Assembly: GCA_030625685.1 (NCBI GenBank)
Contig: DAOUQJ010000003.1
Span: 62,001 to 126,000 of the forward strand
Length of the DNA: 64,000 nt
Source of the DNA: Oscillospiraceae bacterium
GTDB lineage: Bacteria; Bacillota; Clostridia; Oscillospirales; Oscillospiraceae
Direction of reading: 5' to 3'
The first letter of the stretch is position 1, and every line of letters begins with the position of its first letter. Of this stretch, positions 46,459 to 55,239 are shown one piece after another. Position numbers and translations under genes: made by a program. The notes beneath the pieces were generated by a model, which had not been told where the DNA came from, ran no database searches, and was given only the letters and a program-made list of their open reading frames with translations.

Positions 46459-47544
46459 ATGAAAAAAATTATCCCTTTTACATTCAGTTTAATACTTGCT
46501 TCCCTTTTTATATTGAATATTATTTCAGCCGATCAGGAACTTTCGTATAGTGAACGAAGAGAGTTGAAAGACTTCCCTGAGTTAAATTGGGAGAGTATAT
46601 TAAATGGAGATTTTATAGAAGACTTTGAAAAATATGCTTTAGATCAATTTGTATTTCGAGATATATTTAGAAGCATACATTCCTATACGGAACTCTATGG
46701 ATTTCAAAAAAAAGATGTAAACAATATCTATCTATTCGATGAGCACCTTATAAAAAGAGTAGATGAATATCGTCCAGATAGCGTTACACACTTTGCTAAA
46801 TATATTCAAAAAATAAATGATACTTATCTTGAAAATGCAAACATATACTTTGCTATCGTTCCAGATAAAAACTACTTTACGCAATGTGATAAATTTACCG
46901 TGATTGATTATGACAATCTAGTAACCTCGGTGAATAATACACTTGAAGACATAAGATATATCGACTTAATGAGTATCCTCTCGTTGGACGATTATTACCG
47001 AACAGACACACACTGGAAGCAAGAAAAACTCTCAAAAGTGATACAGGCCCTCGATGATGCAATGCATTTCAAAACAGATTTTGCTGGAATACATTATAAA
47101 ATAAACACTTATGAAGAATTCTCAGGAGTCTATCTTGGACAATCAGCTCTAAACCTTCCACCGGATAATCTATTTTACCTTGAAAGTCCTATCATGAAAA
47201 ACTTAACAATCATTGATTATCAACACCTTGAAGAAGAACAACGCATATATGAAACTGATTTACTTGATAAAATGGACCCATACGATGTATTTTTAGGTGG
47301 TGCTACCCCACTCTTAACGATAAGCAATCCAGAAGCAAACACGAGCAAAGAACTGATTATTTTTAGAGATTCTTTCGGAAGTAGTCTTGCTCCACTTTTG
47401 GTCGAAGAATATGCAACTATAACCCTTATTGATACACGATATATAAGTTCATCTTTACTTGAACAGTACATCGAATTCAATGATCAAGATGTTCTATTCA
47501 TTTACAATACAGAAGTGATTAATAATAGCCAAATGTTAAAATAA
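46459..47544 (+). CDS. DHHW-motif protein (SGNH-like partner of MBOAT)
   Basis: The 361-residue product has an N-terminal membrane anchor and the family motif DYYRTDTHWK (DHHW-type, normally the Asp-His of the catalytic pair). The expected catalytic Ser may be in IIFRDSFGSSL near residue 300, as in AlgJ/AlgX and DltD-like partners. It starts two bases after the MBOAT gene. It is the likely extracytoplasmic acetyltransferase for the MBOAT protein. Confidence 0.85.
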   Translation: MKKIIPFTFSLILASLFILNIISADQELSYSERRELKDFPELNWESILNGDFIEDFEKYALDQFVFRDIFRSIHSYTELYGFQKKDVNNIYLFDEHLIKRVDEYRPDSVTHFAKYIQKINDTYLENANIYFAIVPDKNYFTQCDKFTVIDYDNLVTSVNNTLEDIRYIDLMSILSLDDYYRTDTHWKQEKLSKVIQALDDAMHFKTDFAGIHYKINTYEEFSGVYLGQSALNLPPDNLFYLESPIMKNLTIIDYQHLEEEQRIYETDLLDKMDPYDVFLGGATPLLTISNPEANTSKELIIFRDSFGSSLAPLLVEEYATITLIDTRYISSSLLEQYIEFNDQDVLFIYNTEVINNSQMLK

Positions 47545-47740
47545 TATTTTTTATTACGCATATTACTTATCAAAAGAAAAGCCGTCCACCTAATAATTTA
47601 TAATTATGCTAATTTATATACAAAGCTATAACCATGTATTTATATTAGAGAAACAATTATAATTTATTTCTTACGTTATATTTAATTTTTATCCAGAATA
47701 TCCGTAATAATAGCCACCACTGTGTTTAGATGAAAATATA

Positions 47741-47771
47741 ACTGTTTGACTCTAAGTATCACAAAGTGATT
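47741..47771 (+). repeat. 30-base direct repeat, copy 1
   Basis: ACTGTTTGACTCTAAGTATCAC followed by AAAGTGATT; the first 22 bases are identical to the copy at 52608-52639. The inner ATCAC/GTGAT can form a small hairpin. The two copies bracket the amidase remnant and the LRR/SLH gene. Confidence 0.75.
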
Positions 47772-47925
47772 CCCTTTGGTATTAATGGTTTGCAGACTTT
47801 TTTGTATTGAAATACAATAAAAGCGTTGTATCACTTAACTTCCTACCAATTAGCTCCGCAAACAAAGCCCCTGTGGGCACAGTGAGTGCGGGTTGGTTTC
47901 AGACCGAATCCCAATAGAAGACAGA

Positions 47926-48475
47926 TTACTTTATATATGGAGTGGCTCGATAGGTACGCCCTAACATTACAGCAGCTTCCTGTCGAGTGATGTAAGTACC
48001 TGTATCCAAGTTATCATCCTCTCTGCCCTTCATAATACCCAAATCTTCAATCATATGTGAAACGTATAAATGAGGGGATTCTTTGCTCTCCACCATTCCA
48101 CGGAAATTTATGATCGTAAAGTAACTCTTCAAATTCGAACCAAACTCAATAGCAACTAAAGAAGCGGCATTTTCCGCAAATCTACCCCTTGCCAACCCTC
48201 TCGTACTACTCAACCTCTACCTACAGCGTTGCCATAAATATAAATCAACAAGTCAGCCTTTATACCGTTACTGATATTAGCACGTTTGGTGAAACTCGGC
48301 TTTTCGTTTTGTTGCCTTGTGCCTACAACCATAATACCTTCCCCCTCTAACAAAGCACGGATTCTTTTATACATATCTCATGCAAACTCTTGTTTTTTTA
48401 TATACCGTAAAGAGAGCTGTTGAGTGTACTAGATCCGTGTCCAGGGTCGATTCTATAGTTATAACAAAGCAGTTA
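47926..48475 (-). pseudogene. decayed N-acetylmuramoyl-L-alanine amidase with SLH domain
   Basis: Minus-strand pieces in shifting frames read YRIDPGHGSS (zinc motif of Amidase_3, about 48440), RIRALLEGEGIMVVGTR...RANISNGIKADLLIYIYGNA (48374-48225) and then an SLH repeat, HMIEDLGIMKG...YITRQEAAVMLGRTY (48075-47935). Stops and frameshifts interrupt them and the Glu and His sites are eroded. The 95-codon frame at 47926-48213 is the only open part. It was a wall amidase anchored through SLH repeats. Confidence 0.75.
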
Positions 48476-48562
48476 TAGACATTGAAGATATATTCGCTGG
48501 TAAAGCAAGCACTAAGACAGACTATATACTTCATTTATAACTTACCTCTTTACTGAAAAGAA

Positions 48563-48594
48563 AATACACCTCTCGTTCATTTGAGAGGTGTATT
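48563..48594 (-). terminator. terminator after the LRR/SLH gene
   Basis: The 12-bp stem AATACACCTCTC/GAGAGGTGTATT with an 8-base loop is followed on the minus strand by TTTTCTTTT, 88 bases beyond the stop codon. Confidence 0.75.
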
Positions 48595-48681
48595 AATTCT
48601 TTATAGGCGACTTAATCCTTGTTCTCGTCTTCCCATTCATGAGCAAGTTCTAGCACTTCTTAACGTCAAAATATGGTTATT

Positions 48682-51600
48682 TTATTTAGACAGATTTATC
48701 ATATTCCATAGCATTTGGGCTACTTCTGCTCTTGTAGATGTACTAGTAGGATTGAATATTCCATCACCACTACCATTTATTATATCTCTTGATATTAGAT
48801 ATTCGCTACCTTCTATAGCATAGTCACTTACCATATCACTATCTGTAAAGTCTGATAACTTATCACCTTTATCATCTAATGTGTCTAGTCTATTTACCTG
48901 TTCTAGTGATTTGTATAGAATATACATCATTTCTTCACGAGTTATAGGTTTACTAGGCTCAAATGTATCGCCGTATTTCTCTGGTAAAATATCATTAGCT
49001 TTAGCAATAGCAATAAATTTTGTATACCACTTACCATCTTCTACATCACTATAATTAGATTTGTTATTAGATGTTAAATTAAAATATCTAACCATTATAG
49101 TAACAAATTCTGCTCTTGTTATTTCATCTTCTGGATTAAACAAATCATTACCAATACCATTAACTACTTCTCTTACTGCTAGTGCTTCGATAGCCTCATT
49201 TCCCCAGTGAGAAGTTATATCATCAAATGATTTATCTACATACATTAGTGCATAATCTGATAAATGGTTAGTTGTAAATCTCATAACACCATTATTAAGC
49301 ACGCCCTCCATGATTTGTAAGTTTCTGTCTTCACCAATGTATACAGCTACTATCTTATGATTTTCTTTATCTGTAGCCACTGGTATTTCTATTACTATTG
49401 GCTCATCAGATACGAAATGTTCTTTTTCTCCATTTATATAGATAGCTATATCGAGTATAGGCAAATCTCCTATTTTCTGTTTTAAGTCATCAGAAATGTC
49501 TAGCTGATTTTTATCTATTTTTTCGAATTTTACTTGAACTTTATCATTTTTAAACTCTGTAAAAGCAAGTCCGTTAAATTTAATTTTCACGTCTTCGTCT
49601 TTTATTGTAAAAATAACATCTTTACCTTTATTAGACGATGTGATTGTTTTCGATCCTGATACTGACGGTGTAGATGAACCTCCACTTCTACCTGAACTTG
49701 GTCTGCTATTTGTCTTTACTTCTAATTGTCCATTTGTAGATGAAGCGTAAGTAGTATCTGTTTCTTTAATTCTCTGTGTAAATATATAATTTGTGTTAGC
49801 ACTTAAACCACTAAAAGTAGCTTCATCTTGCCAATTTTGTCCGTTGTCTTTGGAGTATTCATAACCCTGCATACTGGTTAGAGTAATACTATAATGTGTT
49901 TTATTTTCTAACTGTGGTGCTTCTGGAATTGTAGTATTAATACTTTTCAGAGTTGTAAATTCTATATCACCTATTACATAATTATTATCACTATCTTTAA
50001 CACGAACACATAAAGCATAGTCTACACCTGCCATTAGTTCTTCTAATTCATTTGACAAAACATGTGTCACAGTCTGATGTACTTCTTCACCTGATGTACA
50101 AACTCCCGTAATTTTCCCTTGTGATAATAACCAAAATGGACCATTATAATTTCCACTTTCAATAGGTGCCATAACAGCAATGGTGTATTCACAATCTTCA
50201 TCTACTACAAATGTTACATCCACTGAATTTTTTGTTATATTACTTACCGAAATAGTAGTAAACTCAGGAAGTTTAGTAGAAACTATCTCAAATGTATCCG
50301 ACACACTTTTTCCCTTTGTATCAGTCGCCGTTATTGTTATGCTTACAGTTTCCTCTGCACTTGGGGTATATCTTATTTCTCTACTAGAGCTAACGTATAT
50401 AGCTGTACTTGTTGTTGACATAGATAATGATAAGTCATCATTTTCTGCATCAACAAAAGTATTTTCAGGTATGCTATACACAAATGTTTCTCCTACTACA
50501 GCCTCTCCATTCGGAATTTCATTAGCTACCGTCGGCGGAGTATTTCCTTCTTCATTTGCATTTACTGTTATATTAAAGGTATCCGATATGCTATTATTCC
50601 CATCAGCAGAAGTAGCCGTTAAAGTTACGGGGTACACATCACTAACAGTTGGAGTCCCCAAAAATTTCTTTATATTAGAGTTAAATGTTATACCATTAGG
50701 CATTCCAGTAGCAGAGTAAGTAAAACCACTTACGTTCTTAAATGTATTACTAGGCACTGTATAACTGAACTCTTGCCCAATAGTTGCCGTTTGGTCTGGG
50801 ATTTCATTAGCTACTGCTGGATTAGTATTAGTTTCGGTTATACTTAGAGTAAATGTATCACTTACACTGTTATTACTTTCTGTCATGGTAACTGTAATGT
50901 CAAAATTTCCAGCAACTGTAGGTGTACCTGAAAATGTTGGGTTTCCTGATACTGTTTGAGTTGTATCATAATTAAAGGTTATGCCACTTGGGAGTCCAGT
51001 AACCTCATATGTATAATCATATCCACCATATGAAGTATATAAATTAAAGGTATCGTCTGATATTGTATAACTAAATGGCTTATCCTTTTCTCCGTTTTGG
51101 TTAGGCATCTCATTTACTACTTCAGGTAGTCTATGCCAAGACGAGTTCAGCTCTGTGTAGTAATCATCCATAACATAATCTTTTATATAGGAATCTTGAT
51201 AACAATACACAACTGCTAAACCGTTGTAATTAGTTGTAATTAAACGAGTTCCTATCGTTATATCTTCTTTAGTAGGTATTGTAAGTTTTCTAAGACTACC
51301 TGATGAATAAAACACATTACTACCTAAATTTGTTACGTTTGTAGGGATTGTTACATTATCTAACTTAGCACAATAAGCAAACGCAGAATTCCCAATTTGA
51401 GTTACGCCATTACCTATTGTTATGCTTTCTAAATTGTCACAATTTTCAAAAGCGCCCGATTGAATAGATGTTACAGTATTAGAAATAGAATAAGAAGTAT
51501 CTGTTTTTCCTTCTGGATATCTAACAAGGGTAGTGCCTATGTTATTAAACAATACACCATCTACTGATTTGTAATATAGATTATTCACATCAACACCTAT

Positions 51601-52092
51601 ACTTTCAAGACTAGTACAACCATCAAACACTTTATCTCCAATGCTAGTAACCGAATCGGGAATGTTTAATATTGACAAGTTTGTATAATTGCTAAATGCA
51701 CCTCGTTCTATTGTTGTAACTGTATTTGGTATTACTATTTCAGTTAAGTTTGTCGCTGTAGAAAAATCATTTGCTACAGTGGTAAACGTATCAGGTAATG
51801 TTATTTTTGTTATATTATCACCCCAGGAATCACTAACAAATTGAATACCTACAATAGGTACTTGACCTGCACTAGTACTTACATGGCTTGGAATAGTAAG
51901 CTCAGTTAAATTTGTATCATCTGCTTTGAAAAAATCCGTTATAAGTGCATATCTATTGTCAGTTCCCTCATAATAAGTAATATAATACTTATATGTATCA
52001 TCTGTTTGTTCTGAGTAAGGTGCTGCATAACATACCACACCCAAACTCGTAAAACACATCAAGACAACAACTAATACTAATATTTTTTTCAT
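48682..52092 (-). CDS. S-layer-anchored surface protein with BspA-type LRR, Ig-like repeats and SLH domains
   Basis: The 1136-residue product has a signal peptide (1-24), BspA/LRR_5 leucine-rich repeats (about 60-300: NTVTTIERGAF, NGVTQIGNSAF), three cadherin/He_PIG-type Ig repeats (about 330-620), an FN3-like part (about 620-800), a Ser/Gly linker and a beta domain, and three SLH repeats (about 950-1136: DDITSHWGNEAIEAL, SDVEDGKWYTKFIAI, SDFTDSDMVSDYAI). SLH repeats bind pyruvylated wall polymer. It may serve adhesion. The start follows GGAGGAAGTT. Confidence 0.92.
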   Translation of the reverse strand: MKKILVLVVVLMCFTSLGVVCYAAPYSEQTDDTYKYYITYYEGTDNRYALITDFFKADDTNLTELTIPSHVSTSAGQVPIVGIQFVSDSWGDNITKITLPDTFTTVANDFSTATNLTEIVIPNTVTTIERGAFSNYTNLSILNIPDSVTSIGDKVFDGCTSLESIGVDVNNLYYKSVDGVLFNNIGTTLVRYPEGKTDTSYSISNTVTSIQSGAFENCDNLESITIGNGVTQIGNSAFAYCAKLDNVTIPTNVTNLGSNVFYSSGSLRKLTIPTKEDITIGTRLITTNYNGLAVVYCYQDSYIKDYVMDDYYTELNSSWHRLPEVVNEMPNQNGEKDKPFSYTISDDTFNLYTSYGGYDYTYEVTGLPSGITFNYDTTQTVSGNPTFSGTPTVAGNFDITVTMTESNNSVSDTFTLSITETNTNPAVANEIPDQTATIGQEFSYTVPSNTFKNVSGFTYSATGMPNGITFNSNIKKFLGTPTVSDVYPVTLTATSADGNNSISDTFNITVNANEEGNTPPTVANEIPNGEAVVGETFVYSIPENTFVDAENDDLSLSMSTTSTAIYVSSSREIRYTPSAEETVSITITATDTKGKSVSDTFEIVSTKLPEFTTISVSNITKNSVDVTFVVDEDCEYTIAVMAPIESGNYNGPFWLLSQGKITGVCTSGEEVHQTVTHVLSNELEELMAGVDYALCVRVKDSDNNYVIGDIEFTTLKSINTTIPEAPQLENKTHYSITLTSMQGYEYSKDNGQNWQDEATFSGLSANTNYIFTQRIKETDTTYASSTNGQLEVKTNSRPSSGRSGGSSTPSVSGSKTITSSNKGKDVIFTIKDEDVKIKFNGLAFTEFKNDKVQVKFEKIDKNQLDISDDLKQKIGDLPILDIAIYINGEKEHFVSDEPIVIEIPVATDKENHKIVAVYIGEDRNLQIMEGVLNNGVMRFTTNHLSDYALMYVDKSFDDITSHWGNEAIEALAVREVVNGIGNDLFNPEDEITRAEFVTIMVRYFNLTSNNKSNYSDVEDGKWYTKFIAIAKANDILPEKYGDTFEPSKPITREEMMYILYKSLEQVNRLDTLDDKGDKLSDFTDSDMVSDYAIEGSEYLISRDIINGSGDGIFNPTSTSTRAEVAQMLWNMINLSK

Positions 52093-52134
52093 AACTTCCT
52101 CCTTATTCTATGCTCTCATCATAAAATATTGCTT

Positions 52135-52283
52135 ACCATCAATAAAGATAGTATCCATCTTTATTTTATCCACAAACCTCATTGTACCAGCTTCTGCTAA
52201 GACAGTTTGACCACCATCAAATAATTTCTACAAACTGCATATCATCACCGATAATTTGTAATCTACTTCATGTGCTAAATCAT
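52135..52283 (-). pseudogene. truncated, decayed copy of the AIM24 gene
   Basis: The minus strand matches the first 50 codons of the AIM24 gene at 31146: HEVDYKL, DDMQFVEI, VLAEAG and IKMDTI can all be read, but the ATG is followed by ATT TAG, one base is missing after KL, and a further TGA occurs. The match extends into the upstream region to about 52480. It lies directly before the LRR/SLH gene, which has replaced the rest of the AIM24 gene. Confidence 0.8.
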
Positions 52284-52366
52284 AATAATCATCCTTTAGA
52301 TTTTTCTTTTCCTTAATTAGTTAATTACATACTATTAAAAGCTTAAGTTATTTACAATATAGCAAG

Positions 52367-52394
52367 AGTCACTCGTATGTAAACTAGAGTCACT
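52367..52394 (-). promoter_or_regulatory. tandem repeat operator and promoter copied from the AIM24 gene
   Basis: On the minus strand AGTGACTCT occurs twice, 21 bases apart, followed by TATATTGTAAATAA exactly as before the AIM24 gene. It would transcribe the AIM24 remnant and then the LRR/SLH gene, starting about 260 bases before that gene. Confidence 0.55.
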
Positions 52395-52420
52395 GTTCTA
52401 ATCATATTTAGACATAAAAA

Positions 52421-52457
52421 AATGACCCAAGCCACTTATCAAGTGGCTTGGGTCATT
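52421..52457. terminator. strong hairpin between the AIM24 remnant and the 52.6 kb repeat
   Basis: AATGACCCAAGCCACTT and AAGTGGCTTGGGTCATT form a perfect 17-bp stem with a three-base loop, with A/T runs on both sides. The equivalent place before the true AIM24 gene (31350-31380) holds a weaker version. It insulates the promoter. Confidence 0.75.
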
Positions 52458-52607
52458 TTCCTGAAGTATATTTTTTTAGTTAATCAAAAACTATCCCATT
52501 TTCCTGTGTTTCTTTAAGAGTATATAAAAATCATAATCTACTTTAGAGTATAACACATGAGATTCTGTTGTTAATGAAATGGAATATTAAATCTAAAAAA
52601 ACAAAAA

Positions 52608-52639
52608 ACTGTTTGACTCTAAGTATCACGAAAGTGATT
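52608..52639 (+). repeat. 30-base direct repeat, copy 2
   Basis: Same orientation as the copy at 47741-47771, with ATCAC-GAAA-GTGAT forming a 5-bp hairpin with a GNRA-type loop. One base is inserted compared with copy 1. Confidence 0.75.
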
Positions 52640-52790
52640 ATTCTTTTACCTGTCAAGATGGACGAACATTTAATCCCCGTTATTAACTCGAAAATTCTAG
52701 ATTATACTAAAAGGAAATAAAATGCACTTTTTACCATAAATCAAAAAATATTCTGATTTTATATCAAACAGAATAAAATCAGAACATTTT

Positions 52791-52867
52791 TGGTCCGAGT
52801 GACTGGATTCGAACCAGCGGCCTCTTGAACCCCATTCAAGCGCGATACCAAGCTTCGCCACACCCGG
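52791..52867 (-). tRNA. tRNA-Pro (GGG anticodon)
   Basis: On the minus strand, CCGGGTG pairs with CACTCGG to form the acceptor stem, and an encoded CCA ends the gene. The anticodon arm CTTGA-ATGGGGT-TCAAG gives the anticodon GGG, and the T arm is CTGGTTCGAATCCAG. The C1-G72 pair and A73 agree with tRNA-Pro. It stands alone, with no tRNA cluster. Confidence 0.9.
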
Positions 52868-53127
52868 ATAAAATTTGCTTGTTCATAATAGCACATTTTT
52901 GCCATTGACGCAAGAAAAAAGTGTAAAGCAACCATATTCCTTTTTTAATATTACAAAAAGTTTCAGTATGTTTTGAGGGAACAACAACTAAACAACATTT
53001 TAATTGACATACACCCTAATTCATAATTTTCCTAACAAAATAACCTACCCGATAGTGTTTTCACAAAATACTATTGGGTAGAAGCTATAATTAACAGTAC
53101 TTGATAAGGTTTAACCTAATAATATTA

Positions 53128-54030
53128 TTATTTGAGAAATTCAACTCTATTTCTCCCATTATGTTTACTTAGATAGAGTGCTTCATCTGCTCGATTTTGA
53201 ATACTCATTGCTGTGTCATTTTCTTTTACTATTGTTGCACCAATTGAAATGGTCACATTTAAACATTTTTCATCAATGGTTAATTCCGATTTTTCTACTA
53301 GAGTTCGAATTTCTTCAGCTATTTTAATCAGTGCCTCTTCTGAAACACCTCTGAGAATGCCTATAAATTCTTCTCCTCCCCATCGTCCAATTATATCTGT
53401 TCTTCGCAATGCATTTTTAAACGTTTTTCCCAACATTTTTAACACATCGTCTCCAACGATGTGACCATAGGTATCATTAAATATCTTGAAATGGTCAACA
53501 TCCATCATAAGAATACCAAATGACAATCCCAATTCATTAAATTCTCTTAACTGATTACTCAAAAATGTATCTATATATCGTCTATTTGGCAATTGAGTTA
53601 GTTGGTCATATAACGCTAACGATTTCAAGTGATCCACTCTTTTATTCAAGGTCACTATTTCATTATCATCTTGAAAAAATTCTACTGCACCAACGATTTC
53701 TCCATTGTTATACATAGGTATTGTTTTGACTGCAACAGAAATTCTGTGCCCTTCCTTATGTTTTAAGTAGACAGTCGTTTCACGCTTGCACCCATCCAAA
53801 ATTGTTTTTTTAAGTGGACATTCACTCAGACACAAACAAGTTCCTGCATCGTCTACATGCTCAAGTAAATTATCATAACAGTATTTTCCCAATACTTCAT
53901 CTGAAGAATAACCCGTGATTCTATCTGCTGCTTTATTCCAAAAAGTAATTTTTCTATCATTATCAACAAAGTATACGCCTTCATATAAGCTATCTAAAAT
54001 CTCTTTATATAAATTAAATACGTTCTCCAT
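53128..54030 (-). CDS. PAS-GGDEF diguanylate cyclase
   Basis: The 300-residue product has a PAS domain (about 8-125: YEGVYFVDNDRKITFWNKAADRITGY), a short coiled coil and a GGDEF domain with the active-site form GGEEF (RWGGEEFIGIL). RRTD just before it is the inhibitory I-site. It lacks membrane segments, so it senses a cytoplasmic signal and makes c-di-GMP. The MshEN-like glycosyltransferase at 35-37 kb is a possible receptor. Start after TGGAGG. Confidence 0.93.
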   Translation of the reverse strand: MENVFNLYKEILDSLYEGVYFVDNDRKITFWNKAADRITGYSSDEVLGKYCYDNLLEHVDDAGTCLCLSECPLKKTILDGCKRETTVYLKHKEGHRISVAVKTIPMYNNGEIVGAVEFFQDDNEIVTLNKRVDHLKSLALYDQLTQLPNRRYIDTFLSNQLREFNELGLSFGILMMDVDHFKIFNDTYGHIVGDDVLKMLGKTFKNALRRTDIIGRWGGEEFIGILRGVSEEALIKIAEEIRTLVEKSELTIDEKCLNVTISIGATIVKENDTAMSIQNRADEALYLSKHNGRNRVEFLK

Positions 54031-54443
54031 TACGAACCTCCAAAAGAAATTTTTAAAACAGAAATGAGTTTTTTAAATGTAATATACACTATTATAATTT
54101 GCTGTAAGCAAGAAATAGATATAAATATTGTTCGTTACCTAAGTTGTTTTAAATGAAAGTAATTTCACACCATTTTTGAATTTAATCTATTATAGTTAAA
54201 ATATCGTTATTAATCAAATATTGTCTACTTAGATTAATACAATATCTGATAAAATTTTGGTTCAAGCTATTTACTTCTTTAAATTACTATTATATTATTC
54301 TAAATATCTATAATAGTGCATTTATCTTTTTGAAGCAAGTTAAACTCATTTTAATCCCAATACTAAGAAAAATTAAAAGAATTGAATGTTCAAATATCAG
54401 AAGAACTTTAATCATTTTTATAGTATACTACATCTAATAAACT
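54031..54443. other. AT-rich intergenic region
   Basis: About 410 bases between the GGDEF gene and the alkA remnant. Very AT-rich. I see no gene, only the upstream region of the GGDEF gene on the minus strand. Confidence 0.5.
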
Positions 54444-54588
54444 TTGAGGGTAGGTAAACTCAAGTATTTTCCATATGGACAAGCTGAAATGCAATATTTA
54501 AGTCGAAAAGATCAAAAATTCAAACAAGTGATTGATCTCTAGGATTGATTGAACGGATTGTAAAAGCATACGTTTGACTAATCCAATG
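54444..54588 (+). pseudogene. remnant of the N terminus of a DNA-3-methyladenine glycosylase (AlkA type)
   Basis: The plus strand reads LKYFPYGQAEMQYLSRKDQKF then QVID and a stop, and after a frameshift GLIERIVKAYV. This matches the start of AlkA-like glycosylases (YFEYGEKEIEYLKKKD...IGHIERIV). The remainder is gone. In relatives alkA and ogt are often neighbours, as here, which supports the reading. Confidence 0.65.
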
Positions 54589-54612
54589 AGTATTTTACAA
54601 AGCAGGTATAAA

Positions 54613-55089
54613 ATGAAAGAAACATACGTAATCTACCATCGCCATTATGGTAATGTTCAAATCGGATATCATCAGGATAAAATACTATCTGTAAAACTCC
54701 TTTCTAATCATATCAATCCACATTGTGAGGAGAACGCATGCAGATTAACAGGTTTGGTTATGAAACAATTGGATGAGTACTTCTCAGGACAGCGTGTAAA
54801 CTTTGAAATTCCTTGTGAACCAACAGGAACTGAATTTCAAAAAAAAGTATGGCATGCCTTAGAAAAAATACCCTATGGAGAAACACGAACCTACAAAGAC
54901 ATTGCAGTTGCAATCGGTAAACCTAAAGCTTATAGAGCTGTTGGTATGGCCAATCATAGAAATCCAATTCAAATTATCATTCCCTGTCATAGGGTAATTG
55001 GAAGTAATGGGAACCTCGTTGGTTATGCAAACGGTCTAGAGACAAAACAAAATTTACTTACATTGGAACGATTACATCATTCATTATGA
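54613..55089 (+). CDS. ogt: methylated-DNA-[protein]-cysteine S-methyltransferase
   Basis: ATG 54613 gives 158 residues; ATG 54586 in the same frame is possible, but neither has a strong ribosome site. The product has FQKKVWHALEKIPYGETRTY, the helix-turn-helix around IGKPKAYRAVG, and the acceptor Cys motif IIPCHRVIG, followed by GNLVGYANGLETKQNLL. It removes methyl from O6-methylguanine. It follows the alkA remnant. Confidence 0.93.
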   Translation: MKETYVIYHRHYGNVQIGYHQDKILSVKLLSNHINPHCEENACRLTGLVMKQLDEYFSGQRVNFEIPCEPTGTEFQKKVWHALEKIPYGETRTYKDIAVAIGKPKAYRAVGMANHRNPIQIIIPCHRVIGSNGNLVGYANGLETKQNLLTLERLHHSL

Positions 55090-55193
55090 TTTCAAATGTA
55101 ACGCATGCACTTCTTAAAATAATTGCATTAGTAGCCTATTTCTAATTTTAACGACATAGCACGAATTTTCATTTACATATCTTCGAATAATTC

Positions 55194-55232
55194 CCCCATT
55201 TGTTTGGAATGATAAAATAAAAACAAATGGGG
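55194..55232 (+). promoter_or_regulatory. hairpin that hides the ribosome site of the permease gene
   Basis: CCCCATTTGTTT (55194-55205) and AAACAAATGGGG (55221-55232) form a perfect 12-bp stem with a 15-base loop. The Shine-Dalgarno GGGGA (55229-55233) falls almost entirely inside the stem, seven bases before the start ATG. It would block translation when formed. Confidence 0.6.
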
Positions 55233-55239
55233 ATTTTCT

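Noticed and set aside
47860-52867. Genomic island integrated at the tRNA-Pro 3' end
   Set aside because: No copy of the tRNA 3' end and no integrase was found near the left boundary; the direct repeats are 150 bases from the tRNA and unrelated to it.
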